Below, piece after piece: positions 50,571 through 60,103 of a DNA stretch of 64,000 bases (position 1 is its first letter; each line of letters begins with the position of its first letter). Below the pieces are notes generated by a model. The model made no database searches and had not been told where the DNA came from. It saw only the letters and a program-made list of their open reading frames with translations. Position numbers and translations under genes: made by a program. This DNA is from Paulinella micropora (Eukaryota; Cercozoa; Imbricatea; Euglyphida): positions 12,832 to 76,831 of the forward strand of contig BJOX01000119.1 in the NCBI GenBank assembly GCA_009731375.1, read 5' to 3'.

Positions 50571-50686
50571 TGTATATATATATGTATGTATGTATGTATG
50601 TATAAATGTATTATTGAAGAAAGAGGATGTGTGTCATGCACAGGTATGTATGTATGTATATGTATGTATGTATGTATGTATATATG

Positions 50687-50717
<31 letters not shown>

Positions 50718-50964
50718 ATATGTATTATTGAAGAAAGAGGATGTGTGTCATGCACAGGTATGTATGTATGTATATGTATGTATGTATGTATCTATGTATG
50801 TATGTATATATGTATTATTGAAGAAAGAGGATGTGTGTCATGCACAGGTATGTATGTATGTATGTATGCATGTATGTATGTATGTATGCATGTATGTATG
50901 TATGTATGTATGTATGTATTATTGAAGAAAGAGGATGTGTGTCGTGCACAGGTATGTATGTATG

Positions 50965-50996
<32 letters not shown>

Positions 50997-51692
50997 TGTA
51001 TGTATGTGTGTATGTATCTATGTATGTCGAAGAGTTATTGAAGAAAGTGGAGATGTGTCATGCACAGGTATGTATGTATGTATGTATGTATGTATGTATG
51101 TATGTATGTATGTATGCATGCATGTATGTATGTATGTATGTATGTATGTATGTATGTATGTATTCTTGAAGAAAGAGGAGAGGTGTCATGCACAGGTATG
51201 TATGTATGTATCTATGTATGTATGTATGTATGTGTATGCATGTATGCATATATGTATTATTGAAGAAAGAGGATGTGTGTCATGCACAGGTATGTATGTA
51301 TGTATAGTATGTATGTATGTATATATATGTATGTATGTATGTATGTACGTATGTATGTATGTATTTATGTATGTATGTATGTATGTGTATATGTATTATT
51401 TAAGAAGGAGGATGTGTGTCATGCACAGGTATGTATGTATATGTATGTGTGTATGTATGTATGTATGTGTGTGTGTATGTAAAATATGTATGTATGTATG
51501 TATGTATGTATTCTTGAAGAAAGTGGAGGTGTGTCATGCACAGGTACGTATGTATGTATGAATGTATGTATGTATGTATGTATGTATGTATGTATGTATG
51601 TACGTACGTATGTATGTATGTATGTATGTATGTATGTATGTATGTATATATGTATATATGCATGTATGTATGTATGTATGTATGTATATATG

Positions 51693-51724
<32 letters not shown>

Positions 51725-52897
51725 CATGCATGCATGCATGCGTATATGTGTGTATGTCTGTTATGTCTGTTATGTCTGTTATGTCTGTTATGTCTGTTAT
51801 GTGTGTTATGTCTATTATGTGTGTTATGTCTGTTATGTGTGTTATGTCTGTTATGTGTGTTATGTGTGTTATGTGTGGTATGTGTGTTATGTGTGTTATG
51901 CGTGTTATGTGTGTTATGTGTGTTATGTCTGTTATGCGTGTTATGTCGGTTATGTCTGTCATGTGTGTTATGTCTGTCATGTCTGTCATGTCTGTTGTGT
52001 GATGTGTGTTATGTCTGTTATGTGTGTTATGTGTGTTATGTCTGTTATGTCTGTTATGTCGGTTATGTGTGTTATGCGTGTTATGCGTGTTATGTCTGTT
52101 ATGTGTGTTATGTGTGTTATGTGTGTTATGTGTGTTATGTCTGTTATGTCTGTTATGTGTGTTATGTGTGTTATGAGTGTTATGTCTGTTATGTGTGTTA
52201 TGTTTGTTATGTCTGTTAAGTCTGTTATGTCTGTTATGTGTGTTATGCGTGTTATGCGTGTTATGTCTGTTATGTCTGTTATGTCTGTTATGTGTGTTAT
52301 GTGTGTTATGTCTGTTATGTCTGTTATGACTGTTATGTCTGTTATGTCTGTTATGTCTGTTATGTCTGTTATGTGTGTTATGTGTGTTATGTGTGTTATG
52401 TCTGTTATGTCTGTTATGTGTGTTATGTGTGTTATGTGTGTTATGTCTGTTATGTGTGTTATGTTTGTTATGTCTGTTATGTCTGTTATGTCTGTTATGT
52501 GTGTTATGCGTGTTATGCGTGTTATGTCTGTTATGTCTGTTATGTCTGTTATGTGTGTTATGTGTGTTATGTCTGTTATGTCTGTTATGACTGTTATGTC
52601 TGTTATGTCTGTTATGTCTGTTATGTGTGTTATGTGTGTTATGTATGTTATGTGTGTTATGTGTGTTATGTGTGTAGGACATGGCGGTCACTATCCATGC
52701 GCTTGCAAACCTACACAAGCAACCAACAGACGAGGTTACATACATACATACATACATACATACACTGCAAATCTACACAAGCAACCAACAGACGAGGTTA
52801 TACATACATATATACATACATGCATACATTCATACATATATACATACATATATACATACATACTCTGCAAATCTACACAAGCAACCAACAGACGAGG

Positions 52898-52928
<31 letters not shown>

Positions 52929-52963
52929 CACTGCAAATCTATGCAAGCAGCCAACAGACGAAG

Positions 52964-52994
<31 letters not shown>

Positions 52995-53858
52995 CACTGC
53001 AAATATACACAAGCAGCCAACAGACGAGGTTACATACATACATACATACATACATACAGACATACATACATACATATGCGCTTGCAAACCTACACAAGCA
53101 ACCAACAGACGAGGTTACATATATACATACATACATGCATACATACATACATACATACACTGCAAATCTACACAAGCAACCAACAGACGAGGTTACATAC
53201 ATACATACATACATACATATATACATACATATATGCATACATACTCTGCAAATCTACACAAGCAACCAACAGACGAGGTTACATACATACATACATACGT
53301 ACATACATATATACATACATACATACATACACTGCAAATCTACACAAGCAGCCAACAGACGAGGTTACATACATACATACATACATACATACACTGCAAA
53401 TCTACACAAGCAACCAACAGACGAGGTTACATACATACATACATACATACATACACACATACATACATACATACATACATACATACACTGCAAATCTACA
53501 CAAGCAACCAACAGACAAGGTTACATACATACGTACATACATACATACATACATACATGCATACATACATAAATACATACATAAATACATACATACACTG
53601 CAAATCTACACAAGCAACCAACAGACGAGGTTACATACATGCATACATACATACATACATACAGACATACATACACACATACACACATACATACATACAT
53701 ACATGCATACATACATATGTACATATATATATATATATACATACATGCATACATACATACATACATACGTACATATACATACATACATACATACATACAT
53801 ACATACAATACATACAATACATACATACATGGGTGTGGAGAGCTTTAAGCGCAGCGAT

Positions 53859-53936
<78 letters not shown>

Positions 53937-53957
53937 CAGGTAGATAGGTAGATAGAC

Positions 53958-54049
<92 letters not shown>

Positions 54050-54090
54050 GGATAGATAGATAGATCCCCACACACATCGAGGACACCACA

Positions 54091-54131
<41 letters not shown>

Positions 54132-54192
54132 ACACACACACACACATGATGGTAAAGAAAGTAGATTCATAAAATGATATCGACGTACCGAC

Positions 54193-54284
<92 letters not shown>

Positions 54285-54377
54285 TGCGAGTGCTTTGCCT
54301 AACATACATACATACGTATACATTAATGTATACATAGGTGTTGAGCGCGTTGTATGCAGTTGCGTTGAAGAAAGTGG

Positions 54378-54471
<94 letters not shown>

Positions 54472-54894
54472 GGAGTCGTTCGTTGATATTGACGTTGCGA
54501 TGGTCATGAGTGCTCTGGCCAGGCTTGAGCGGGGTCACACACACACATAAACACACACACACATATACATACATACATACACACATATCTATCTATCTAC
54601 CTACCTATCAACTCATATCGACCTGTCTATCTACTACACACACACATACACATACATACATAAATACATACATATCTATCTATCTACCTACCTATCAACT
54701 CATATCGACCTGTCTATCTCCTATCTCCACTTACACACACGTGCACACACACACACACACACACACGTACGAATTATACCATATACACACGATCTTACAC
54801 ACACATATATAATACACAAACAAACACAGTGCATTCGTCAACTTGTCCTCCGAGCGACCTAGGTAGATAGGTAGGTAGACAGGTAGGTAAAATA

Positions 54895-54973
<79 letters not shown>

Positions 54974-55436
54974 NNNNNNNNNNAGAGAGAGAGAGGTAGA
55001 TAGCAATAACTGTGAGCGCTTAGACCAAGCTTAGGCACGGTCACAAATACCCACACATACATACACCTATCTATCTATCTAACCATCTACTGGTCTATCT
55101 ATCCATCTACCTACCCTATCTACCTAAGGTCGTTCAGAGCACAGGTTGATAAGGATATGAATATAAAATGAGATTTTCGACATAATATGACATGATATGA
55201 CATGATATAATAAAAATATCATAAGATATGGTATGATACAATAATAAAAATATTATATGTCTATATCTATGTCTATATCTATGTCTATATCTATGTCTAT
55301 ATCTATGTCTATATCTATGTCTATATCTCAGGTCGTTCAGAGCACGAGTTGATAAGTGCGCTGTGTGAAGTGACCAAGAAAAAAGCCAAGACGTTCACAC
55401 CTCAATCCATCGCGGTCTATCACATCTGTCTGTCTA

Positions 55437-55497
<61 letters not shown>

Positions 55498-55577
55498 GTC
55501 TGTCTATCTGTCTATATGTCTTTCTTTCTTTCTTTCTTTCTATCTTTCTTTCTATCTATCTATCTATCTATCTATCT

Positions 55578-55613
<36 letters not shown>

Positions 55614-55681
55614 GGTTGTTTTAAATTCGTTTATGAAGCTGGATTATTGCCCTCGATCTATCTGTATTTCTCTCCATCCAC

Positions 55682-55720
<39 letters not shown>

Positions 55721-55913
55721 CCTATCTATCTATCTAGGTTTTTTTGGAATTCCTTTATGAAGCTGGAGTATCGCCCTAGATCTATCCATCTATCTTTCTC
55801 TCCATCCACCTATCCACCTATCTAATCTATCTATCTCTTATCTATGTAGGTTCTTTTGACTCTCGTTCATGAAAGCTGGCCCATCGCCCTAGATCTATCT
55901 ATCTTTCTCTCCA

Positions 55914-55944
<31 letters not shown>

Positions 55945-55998
55945 CATACATACATACATACATTACATACCCTGCAAGCTTGCCTTCGGAAGAAGAGT

Positions 55999-56076
<78 letters not shown>

Positions 56077-56202
56077 GAGAAAGAGAGAGAGAGCAAGGCA
56101 TACATACATACATGCATACATACATACCCAATCATCCACCTATCTCTTTATCTATTGTAGGTTGTTTTGAATTCCTTTATGAAGCTGGCATCGCCCTGTC
56201 CA

Positions 56203-56257
<55 letters not shown>

Positions 56258-56999
56258 ATCTATCTATCTCTTTATCCAAGTATCCACCTATCTCTTCATC
56301 CAATCATCTATCCTTCTCGCCATCCAATTATCCACCTATCTCTTTATCTATTGTAGGTTGTTTTGAATTCCTTCATCAAGCTGGACTATCGCCCTAGATC
56401 TATCTATCTTTCTCTCTATCCAATTATCCACCTATCTCTTTATCTATCTAGGTTTTTTCGAATTCGTTTATGAAGCTGGACTATCGCCCTACATCTATCT
56501 ATCTTTCTTGGTCACCACCTCATAATGTGGTTAGGAGACCGAGAGAATCACATCTTCGCCTCGCCAAATTTCACGCGTTTTATGGGCTCGCCGGCCCGGC
56601 TCGGGGCCGGCTCGCCCGTAAAACACGTGGAAATTTTGGCTGGCCGCAGAATATAATATTCTCGCCATCCAATTATCCACCTATCTCTTGATCTATTGTA
56701 GGTTGTTTTGAATTCTTTTATGAAGCTGGACCATCGCCCTGGGCCGGAGGTGTTACGCAGGCTATGCGGACAGGTAGAGACAAACATGCATAAGATAGAT
56801 AGATACATTACATACACGCATAGACGCATACATACATACATAAATACATACATACATACATACATACATACATACATACGTACATACATACATACATACA
56901 TACATACATACATACATACATACATGTACACACACCACATACACACGCACATACACATACATACACACACTCATACATACACACACACACACACATACA

Positions 57000-57031
<32 letters not shown>

Positions 57032-58121
57032 GGTGTCGAAACAAGCGGAATCCTTCAACGAGCAAGGCCTTCCCATGGTCCTTTATGCATGAGGGAAAAA
57101 AGGCAGTAGTGGGGCAATCACCTGTGTGTGGCCTGCAATGCCCCGTCTCCAGCCGTGTGACGCGTCGAAGATCACCGCGCCATTAGCTCAGCTTTTTATC
57201 AATATATAAATCTCTTTATCTATATATAAATCCAATTCTCCACCTATCTCTTGATCTATCTAGGTCCTTTATGCATTAGCTCAGCTTTTATCAAATATAT
57301 AAATCTCTTTATCTAGATATAAATCCAATTATCCACCTATCTCGTGATCTATCTAGGTCCTTTATGCATTAGCTCAGCTTTATCAACATATATATAAATC
57401 CAATTATCCACCCATCTCTTGATCTATCTAGGTCCTTTATGCATTAGCTCAGCTTTTATCAATATATAAATCTCTTTATCTATATATAAATCCAAATTAT
57501 CCACCTATCTCTTGATCTATCTAGGTCCTTTATGCATTAGCTCAGCTCGGTTTCCACCCGGGACAGGAAGTGTTGAGGTCTGTCTTTTCTTTGCCTGTTT
57601 GTTTCTTTCCTTCCTTCTTTCCTTCCTTCTTCCCTTCCTTCCTTCTTTTCTTCCTTCTTTCCTTCCTTCTTTCCTTCCCTCTTTCCTTCCTTCTTTTCTT
57701 CCTTCCTTCTTTCCTTCCTTCTTTCCTTCCTTCTTTCCTTCCTTCTTTCCTTCCTTCTTTCCTTCCTTCTTTCCTTCCTTCTTTCCTTCCTTCTTTCCTT
57801 CCTTCTTTCCTTCCTTCTTTCTTTCCTTCTCTCCTTCCTTCTCTCCTTCCTTCTTTCCTTCCTTCTTTCCTTCCTTCTTTCCTTTCTTCTTTCCTTTCTT
57901 CTTTCCTTCCTTCTTTCCTTCCTTCTTTCCTGCCTTCTTTCCTGCCTTCTTTCCTGCCTTCTTTCCTGCTTTCTTTCCTGCCTTCTTTCCTGCCCTTCTT
58001 TCCTGCCTTTCTTTCCTGCCTTTCTTTCCTGCCTTTCTTTCCTGCATTTCTTTCCTGCCTTTCTTTCCTGTCTTTCTTTCCTGTCTTTCTTTCCTGTCTT
58101 TCTTTCCTGCTTTCTCTCCTG

Positions 58122-58169
<48 letters not shown>

Positions 58170-58582
58170 GCTTTCTTTCTTGCTTTCTTTCTTGCTTTCT
58201 TTCTTGCTTTCTTTCTTGCTTTCTTTCTTGCTTGCTTGCTTTCTTGCTTGCATGCTTGCTTGTTGTTGTTGTTGTTGTTGTTGTTGTTTGTTGTTGTTTG
58301 TTGTTGTTGTTGTTGTTGTCGTCGTCGTTGTCATCGTGATGACATCGACAACAAGCCAGAAGGCGACTCTAGCGCTAGTTCCGGGGAATTCCCGTGAACC
58401 TGACCTCATATTATGCCTTCCTTTTCATTTTACATTACCTCCTGTACCGGCTGGTGTGTGTGTGTGTGTGTGTGTGTATTGCCAGTAGACTTGGACTTAG
58501 ATACATATTATTGAAGATGATATTCAAGAGCGAAGATCGTCTAAATTTGATCTTATCGTTTTCCATATCTATCTATCTATCC

Positions 58583-58637
<55 letters not shown>

Positions 58638-59284
58638 GATCGATCGATCGATCGATCGATCAATCGATCGATCATGCTACTACGATAATGCTGAAGCTAT
58701 CATTCCGAAAGCTTAGGCACGTTCTACACCACGCAGATTTCCGGGTTCTGGGTGTGGAAGTGGCACCACAGGCCACAGGCCAGGTTTTTCTGGAAGCAAA
58801 CCCAGAGAGTGGACCCAGAAACCCGGAATTCTGGGTAGTGTAGAACGCGCCTTAGTAAGTTAGCTAAAGTGTTTTTCAAGTATGTGGTCAGTATTTTCGT
58901 AAAGTCTTGATCGAGGAACAAGGGTTCAAAAGTGAGATTGCTTTGCCATTTTGCATGTCCCGCATAATGCATGCATAGGAAGCTGAGTGCGGAGGCAGCA
59001 AAGAAAGCGGAGTCTTTCGACTCCCGCAGCCTTGCCAGCATTCTGAACGCATTGGCCAAGCTGGACTACGCTGCAGCGGACTCGGAGCAAGTGCTGAACA
59101 AGCTGTGCGCACAAGTGCTTCGGAAAGCGGAGAGCTTCGACGGGCTACAGATTGGTATGACTCTGAACGCGCTGGATAAGCTGCCTTGCGACTTGTGGGG
59201 GCAAGTGAACAGGACATTGCGTATACAGCTGGCGAAGAAGCTTGGGGGTAGTCATACTCAAGGTGCTAAGGAAAATGCAAACGA

Positions 59285-59300
<16 letters not shown>
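41165..59300 (+). CDS. octotricopeptide-repeat (OPR-like) protein, 15 exons
   Basis: Exons: 41165-41962, 42461-42758, 45480-45523, 47093-47191, 48178-48438, 49550-49876, 50237-50284, 52678-52734, 54338-54376, 54473-54533, 55332-55414, 56702-56773, 57033-57077, 57525-57577, 58979-59300. They total 2607 nt, exactly 869 codons with the stop, and every phase matches. The protein is a chain of about 38-residue helical repeats of the form LLxxLCxQAxxKxxSFxAQxIAxxLNALAKL, which fits OPR proteins, the algal counterparts of PPR proteins that bind organellar RNA and govern its stability or translation. The N-terminus is rich in Arg, Ser, Ala and Pro and would suit a transit peptide; I infer plastid or mitochondrial targeting. 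No RAP domain is seen. Alternative: a FASTK/HPR-type repeat protein. An upstream first exon is possible. Confidence 0.88.
42237..42438. other. assembly gap (202 N) in OPR intron 1
   Basis: Flanked by T-runs on both sides; intron 1 only. Confidence 1.
42461..42758 (+). CDS. OPR gene exon 2
   Basis: Acceptor TTTGCGCAG just after the gap, 99 codons plus 1 nt. Repeats [20 protein letters not shown] and [16 protein letters not shown]. The donor CAAC/GTGGTC runs into (CTAT)n; exon 3 completes the Arg codon. Confidence 0.88.
42762..45479 (+). repeat. CTAT then graded pentamer satellite (OPR intron 2)
   Basis: (CTAT)n to about 43215, then CTTAT, CCTTAT, CTGAT, CTTAG, CTTTAG, CCTTAG, CTTCG, CTTCCG, CTTAG, CTTAC and mixed CTTAC/CTCAG blocks, then CTTTAC and CTAT again. 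Neighbouring blocks mostly differ by one base. Confidence 0.98.
45480..45523 (+). CDS. OPR gene exon 3 (44 nt)
   Basis: Acceptor CTATCTTAG, donor GCG/GTATGA. Reads (R)[14 protein letters not shown], one repeat helix. Lies after a 2.7-kb satellite intron. Confidence 0.85.
45524..45722 (+). repeat. (AAT)n microsatellite
   Basis: Trinucleotide run with an internal GAT block. A second (AAT)n lies at 46847-46935; the pair brackets the gap and the tRNA-like unit. Confidence 0.97.
45841..46663. other. assembly gap (823 N) in OPR intron 3
   Basis: Between the (AAT)n at 45524-45722 and the tRNA-like segment. It may hide the body of a SINE or other element. Confidence 1.
46771..46845 (-). mobile_element. 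tRNA-derived SINE head (or degenerate tRNA)
   Basis: On the minus strand: A box TAGCCCAGTGG (46832-46822) and B box GTTCGATTCCC (46791-46781), 30 bp apart, matching pol III internal promoter consensus. The 5' and 3' ends pair only over CACCG/CGGTG and the T-stem is poor, so a working tRNA is unlikely. A 35-bp tandem duplication (46709-46770, GACCGGTATGTTCAATG twice) follows it on that strand. Confidence 0.6.
47093..47191 (+). CDS. OPR gene exon 4
   Basis: Acceptor GGCTCAAG, donor CAG/GTAGTG. 33 codons with [20 protein letters not shown], nearly a whole repeat. Confidence 0.88.
47192..47890 (+). repeat. (TGACR)n pentamer grading into (ATAAC)n
   Basis: TGACG, then TGACA/CGACA, then ATAAC and ATAAACATAAC variants, in OPR intron 4. 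Confidence 0.97.
48178..48438 (+). CDS. OPR gene exon 5
   Basis: Acceptor ATGTAG, donor CAG/GTATTT, 87 codons: two repeats, including [20 protein letters not shown] and [20 protein letters not shown]. Two truncated copies of its 5' edge precede it at about 47984-48012 and 48067-48115. Confidence 0.93.
48440..49549 (+). repeat. CTAT/CTAC microsatellite with exon 6 edge copy
   Basis: OPR intron 5: alternating CTAT and CTAC blocks running into the acceptor CTACCAG. The embedded piece 48862-48909 (CTTGAAGAAGGCGGAATCGA) is a degenerate start of exon 6. Confidence 0.97.
49550..49876 (+). CDS. OPR gene exon 6
   Basis: Acceptor CTACCAG, donor CAG/GTATGT, 109 codons: three repeats ([54 protein letters not shown]). 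A degenerate 5'-edge copy lies at 48862-48909. Confidence 0.95.
50237..52734 (+). CDS. OPR gene exons 7 and 8
   Basis: Exon 7 (50237-50284): [16 protein letters not shown], acceptor ATCTAG, donor CAG/GTATGT. Exon 8 (52678-52734): [19 protein letters not shown], acceptor TGTGTAG, donor GAG/GTTACA. Together they make one repeat. Each is followed by a long array of its own 3' edge. Confidence 0.85.
50285..51545 (+). repeat. array of 11 exon 7 3'-edge copies with (GTAT)n
   Basis: Eleven further copies of TTGAAGAAAGAGGATGTGTG then TCATGCACAG/GTATG after the exon itself, near 50354, 50492, 50609, 50725, 50816, 50921, 51034, 51163, 51259, 51399 and 51511. Every copy ends in an intact CAG/GT donor; later copies diverge. 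Confidence 0.9.
51546..52677 (+). repeat. (GTAT)n then 9-bp TTATGTSTG minisatellite
   Basis: GTAT to about 51750, then about 100 units of TTATGTCTG/TTATGTGTG. A 9-bp unit has no stop in the frames that look open, which explains long spurious frames on both strands. Confidence 0.97.
52735..53635 (+). repeat. array of 11 exon 8 3'-edge copies with (ATAC)n
   Basis: Eleven copies of GCAAATCTACACAAGCAACC then AACAGACGAG/GTTACATAC after the exon, near 52766, 52865, 52931, 52997, 53083, 53160, 53247, 53331, 53394, 53488 and 53598. Each keeps the GAG/GT donor. Divergence between copies is low. Confidence 0.9.
53636..54337 (+). repeat. ATAC, GATA and (CT)n microsatellites
   Basis: End of OPR intron 8. 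GATA here runs opposite to the CTAT orientation usual in this gene. Confidence 0.96.
54338..56773 (+). CDS. OPR gene exons 9 to 12
   Basis: Exon 9 (54338-54376) [13 protein letters not shown]; exon 10 (54473-54533) [20 protein letters not shown]; exon 11 (55332-55414) [19 protein letters not shown] and ending PQSIA; exon 12 (56702-56773) [20 protein letters not shown]. Phases 0, 0, 1, 0 at entry. Acceptors CATAG, CTATCTAG, TCTCAG, TTGTAG; donors GTATCT, GTCACA, GTCTAT, GTAGAG. Confidence 0.85.
54534..55331 (+). repeat. OPR intron 10: (CA)n, (GA)n, 12-bp repeat, exon 11 edge copy
   Basis: A duplicated CAACTCATATCGACCTGTCT block at about 54608 and 54694, (GA)n with a 10-N gap (54974-54983), a degenerate start of exon 11 at 55129-55155 (GTCGTTCAGAGCACAGG), and a TATGTCTATATC 12-bp array at about 55258-55328. 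Confidence 0.93.
55615..56493 (+). repeat. array of six exon 12 5'-edge copies
   Basis: Copies start at 55615, 55738, 55850, 56161, 56357 and 56452; each has a TAG acceptor, then GTTGTTTTGAATTCNTTTAT and AAGCTGGACTATCGCCCT-like sequence, before CTAT/CTCT repeat. Only the exon at 56702 continues into GGGCCGGAGGTG and a donor. Confidence 0.9.
56563..56640. mobile_element. MITE-like palindrome, third copy
   Basis: CCAAATTTCACGCGTTTTA at the left pairs with TAAAACACGTGGAAATTTTGG at the right around a GC-rich GGCTCGCCGG...CCGGCTCGCC centre. Same family as 18478-18657. It lies in OPR intron 11 between two exon 12 copies. Confidence 0.65.
57033..57577 (+). CDS. OPR gene exons 13 and 14
   Basis: Exon 13 (57033-57077): [15 protein letters not shown], donor ATG/GTCCTT. 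Exon 14 (57525-57577): [17 protein letters not shown] plus AG, donor GTCTGT. The genomic continuation of exon 13 (GTCCTTTATGC) is itself a copy of the start of exon 14. Confidence 0.8.
57078..57524 (+). repeat. array of exon 14 5'-edge copies (OPR intron 13)
   Basis: Copies of CTATCTAG/GTCCTTTATGC then ATTAGCTCAGCTT at 57264, 57357 and 57432, with shortened pieces at 57078 and 57178. The spacer is about 75-95 bp of AT-rich sequence containing CACCTATCTCTTGATCTATC. Confidence 0.88.
57580..58330 (+). repeat. polypyrimidine (CTTC/CTTT)n tract and (TTG)n
   Basis: About 680 bp almost purely C/T on the plus strand, in blocks CTTCCTTCTTTC, CTGCCTTTCTTTC and CTTTCTTGCTTTC, then TTG repeats. Part of OPR intron 14. 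Confidence 0.97.
58712..58855. mobile_element. MITE with about 35-40 bp inverted repeats
   Basis: The element 58717-58850 starts GCACGTTCTACACCACGCAG and ends with the near inverted complement (CTGGGTAGTGTAGAACGCGC); pairing continues through TTCCGGGTTCTGGGT. CTTAG flanks it directly on both sides (58712-58716 and 58851-58855) and may be the target duplication. No ORF. In OPR intron 14. Confidence 0.75.
58979..59300 (+). CDS. OPR gene exon 15 (stop codon from microsatellite)
   Basis: Acceptor ATGCATAG. Two repeats ([36 protein letters not shown]), then a polar tail ending NEKIDR; the stop TAG 59298-59300 comes from the (GATA)n run starting about 59287. A diverged copy of the tail with its own stop lies at 59694-59770. 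Confidence 0.9.
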
Positions 59301-59362
<62 letters not shown>

Positions 59363-59481
59363 GGAGGGAAAGATAGGTAGGTAGGGAGGTAGGTAGGTAG
59401 GTGGGTAGGTGGGTAGGTAGATAGGTAGGTAGATAGGTAGGTAGATAGGTAGGCAGGTAGGTAGGTAGGCAGGTAGGTAGG

Positions 59482-59557
<76 letters not shown>

Positions 59558-59566
59558 CAGATAGAC

Positions 59567-59626
<60 letters not shown>

Positions 59627-59651
59627 GGATGGATGGATGGATGGATGGATG

Positions 59652-59683
<32 letters not shown>

Positions 59684-59770
59684 TATAAAGATTACAAAGA
59701 AGGCCGTGGGCAGTCAATATTCAGCGGAAAATGCTAACAAGAATCAGATAGAAGATCAATCCTGAGTTAG
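59301..59770 (+). repeat. GATA/GGTA microsatellite and displaced OPR C-terminal copy
   Basis: GATA blocks to about 59683, then 59694-59770, where TTACAAAGAAGGCCGTGGGC and GCGGAAAATGCTAAC resemble the exon 15 tail and run to a TGA. The remainder to 60103 is unique with no recognised gene. Confidence 0.8.
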
Positions 59771-60103
59771 TTAGATATATAAATTCAAGTCGTATTAATT
59801 AAATGGCCTAGTCTTTCGACCACGTCAGTCTCCCTCGTACGTTTCGTGTGTCAATTCTGGAAGGTACATCTTTTGTGACGTCGGCAGTTGGACTGGCGGG
59901 AATTGTTCAGTATTGTTAAAGTCTTCGAGCTTGTAAGTCGCAAGCCGGTAGGAGGGGGGCGCCCCGAGTGCCGCTTTAAGACGGGAAGTGAGTGCGGAGG
60001 TTTTTGCCCATTGCGGCTTGGTAAACTTGAAAACCAAACTGATTTGGGAGGCCTAGGCGAAAATTACTGGGAACGGCGAAAATGACAATCAAACATTGTA
60101 TTT

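Noticed and set aside
50285-53635. Repeat-spacer arrays resembling a CRISPR
   Set aside because: The repeats are exon ends with splice donors and the spacers are microsatellite. Eukaryotic gene context, no cas genes.
51486-53867. A roughly 790-codon open frame on plus and a long one on minus
   Set aside because: Both are products of the 9-bp minisatellite and ATAC/GTAT repeats with exon-edge copies; the real coding parts are exons 7 and 8 in a different arrangement.
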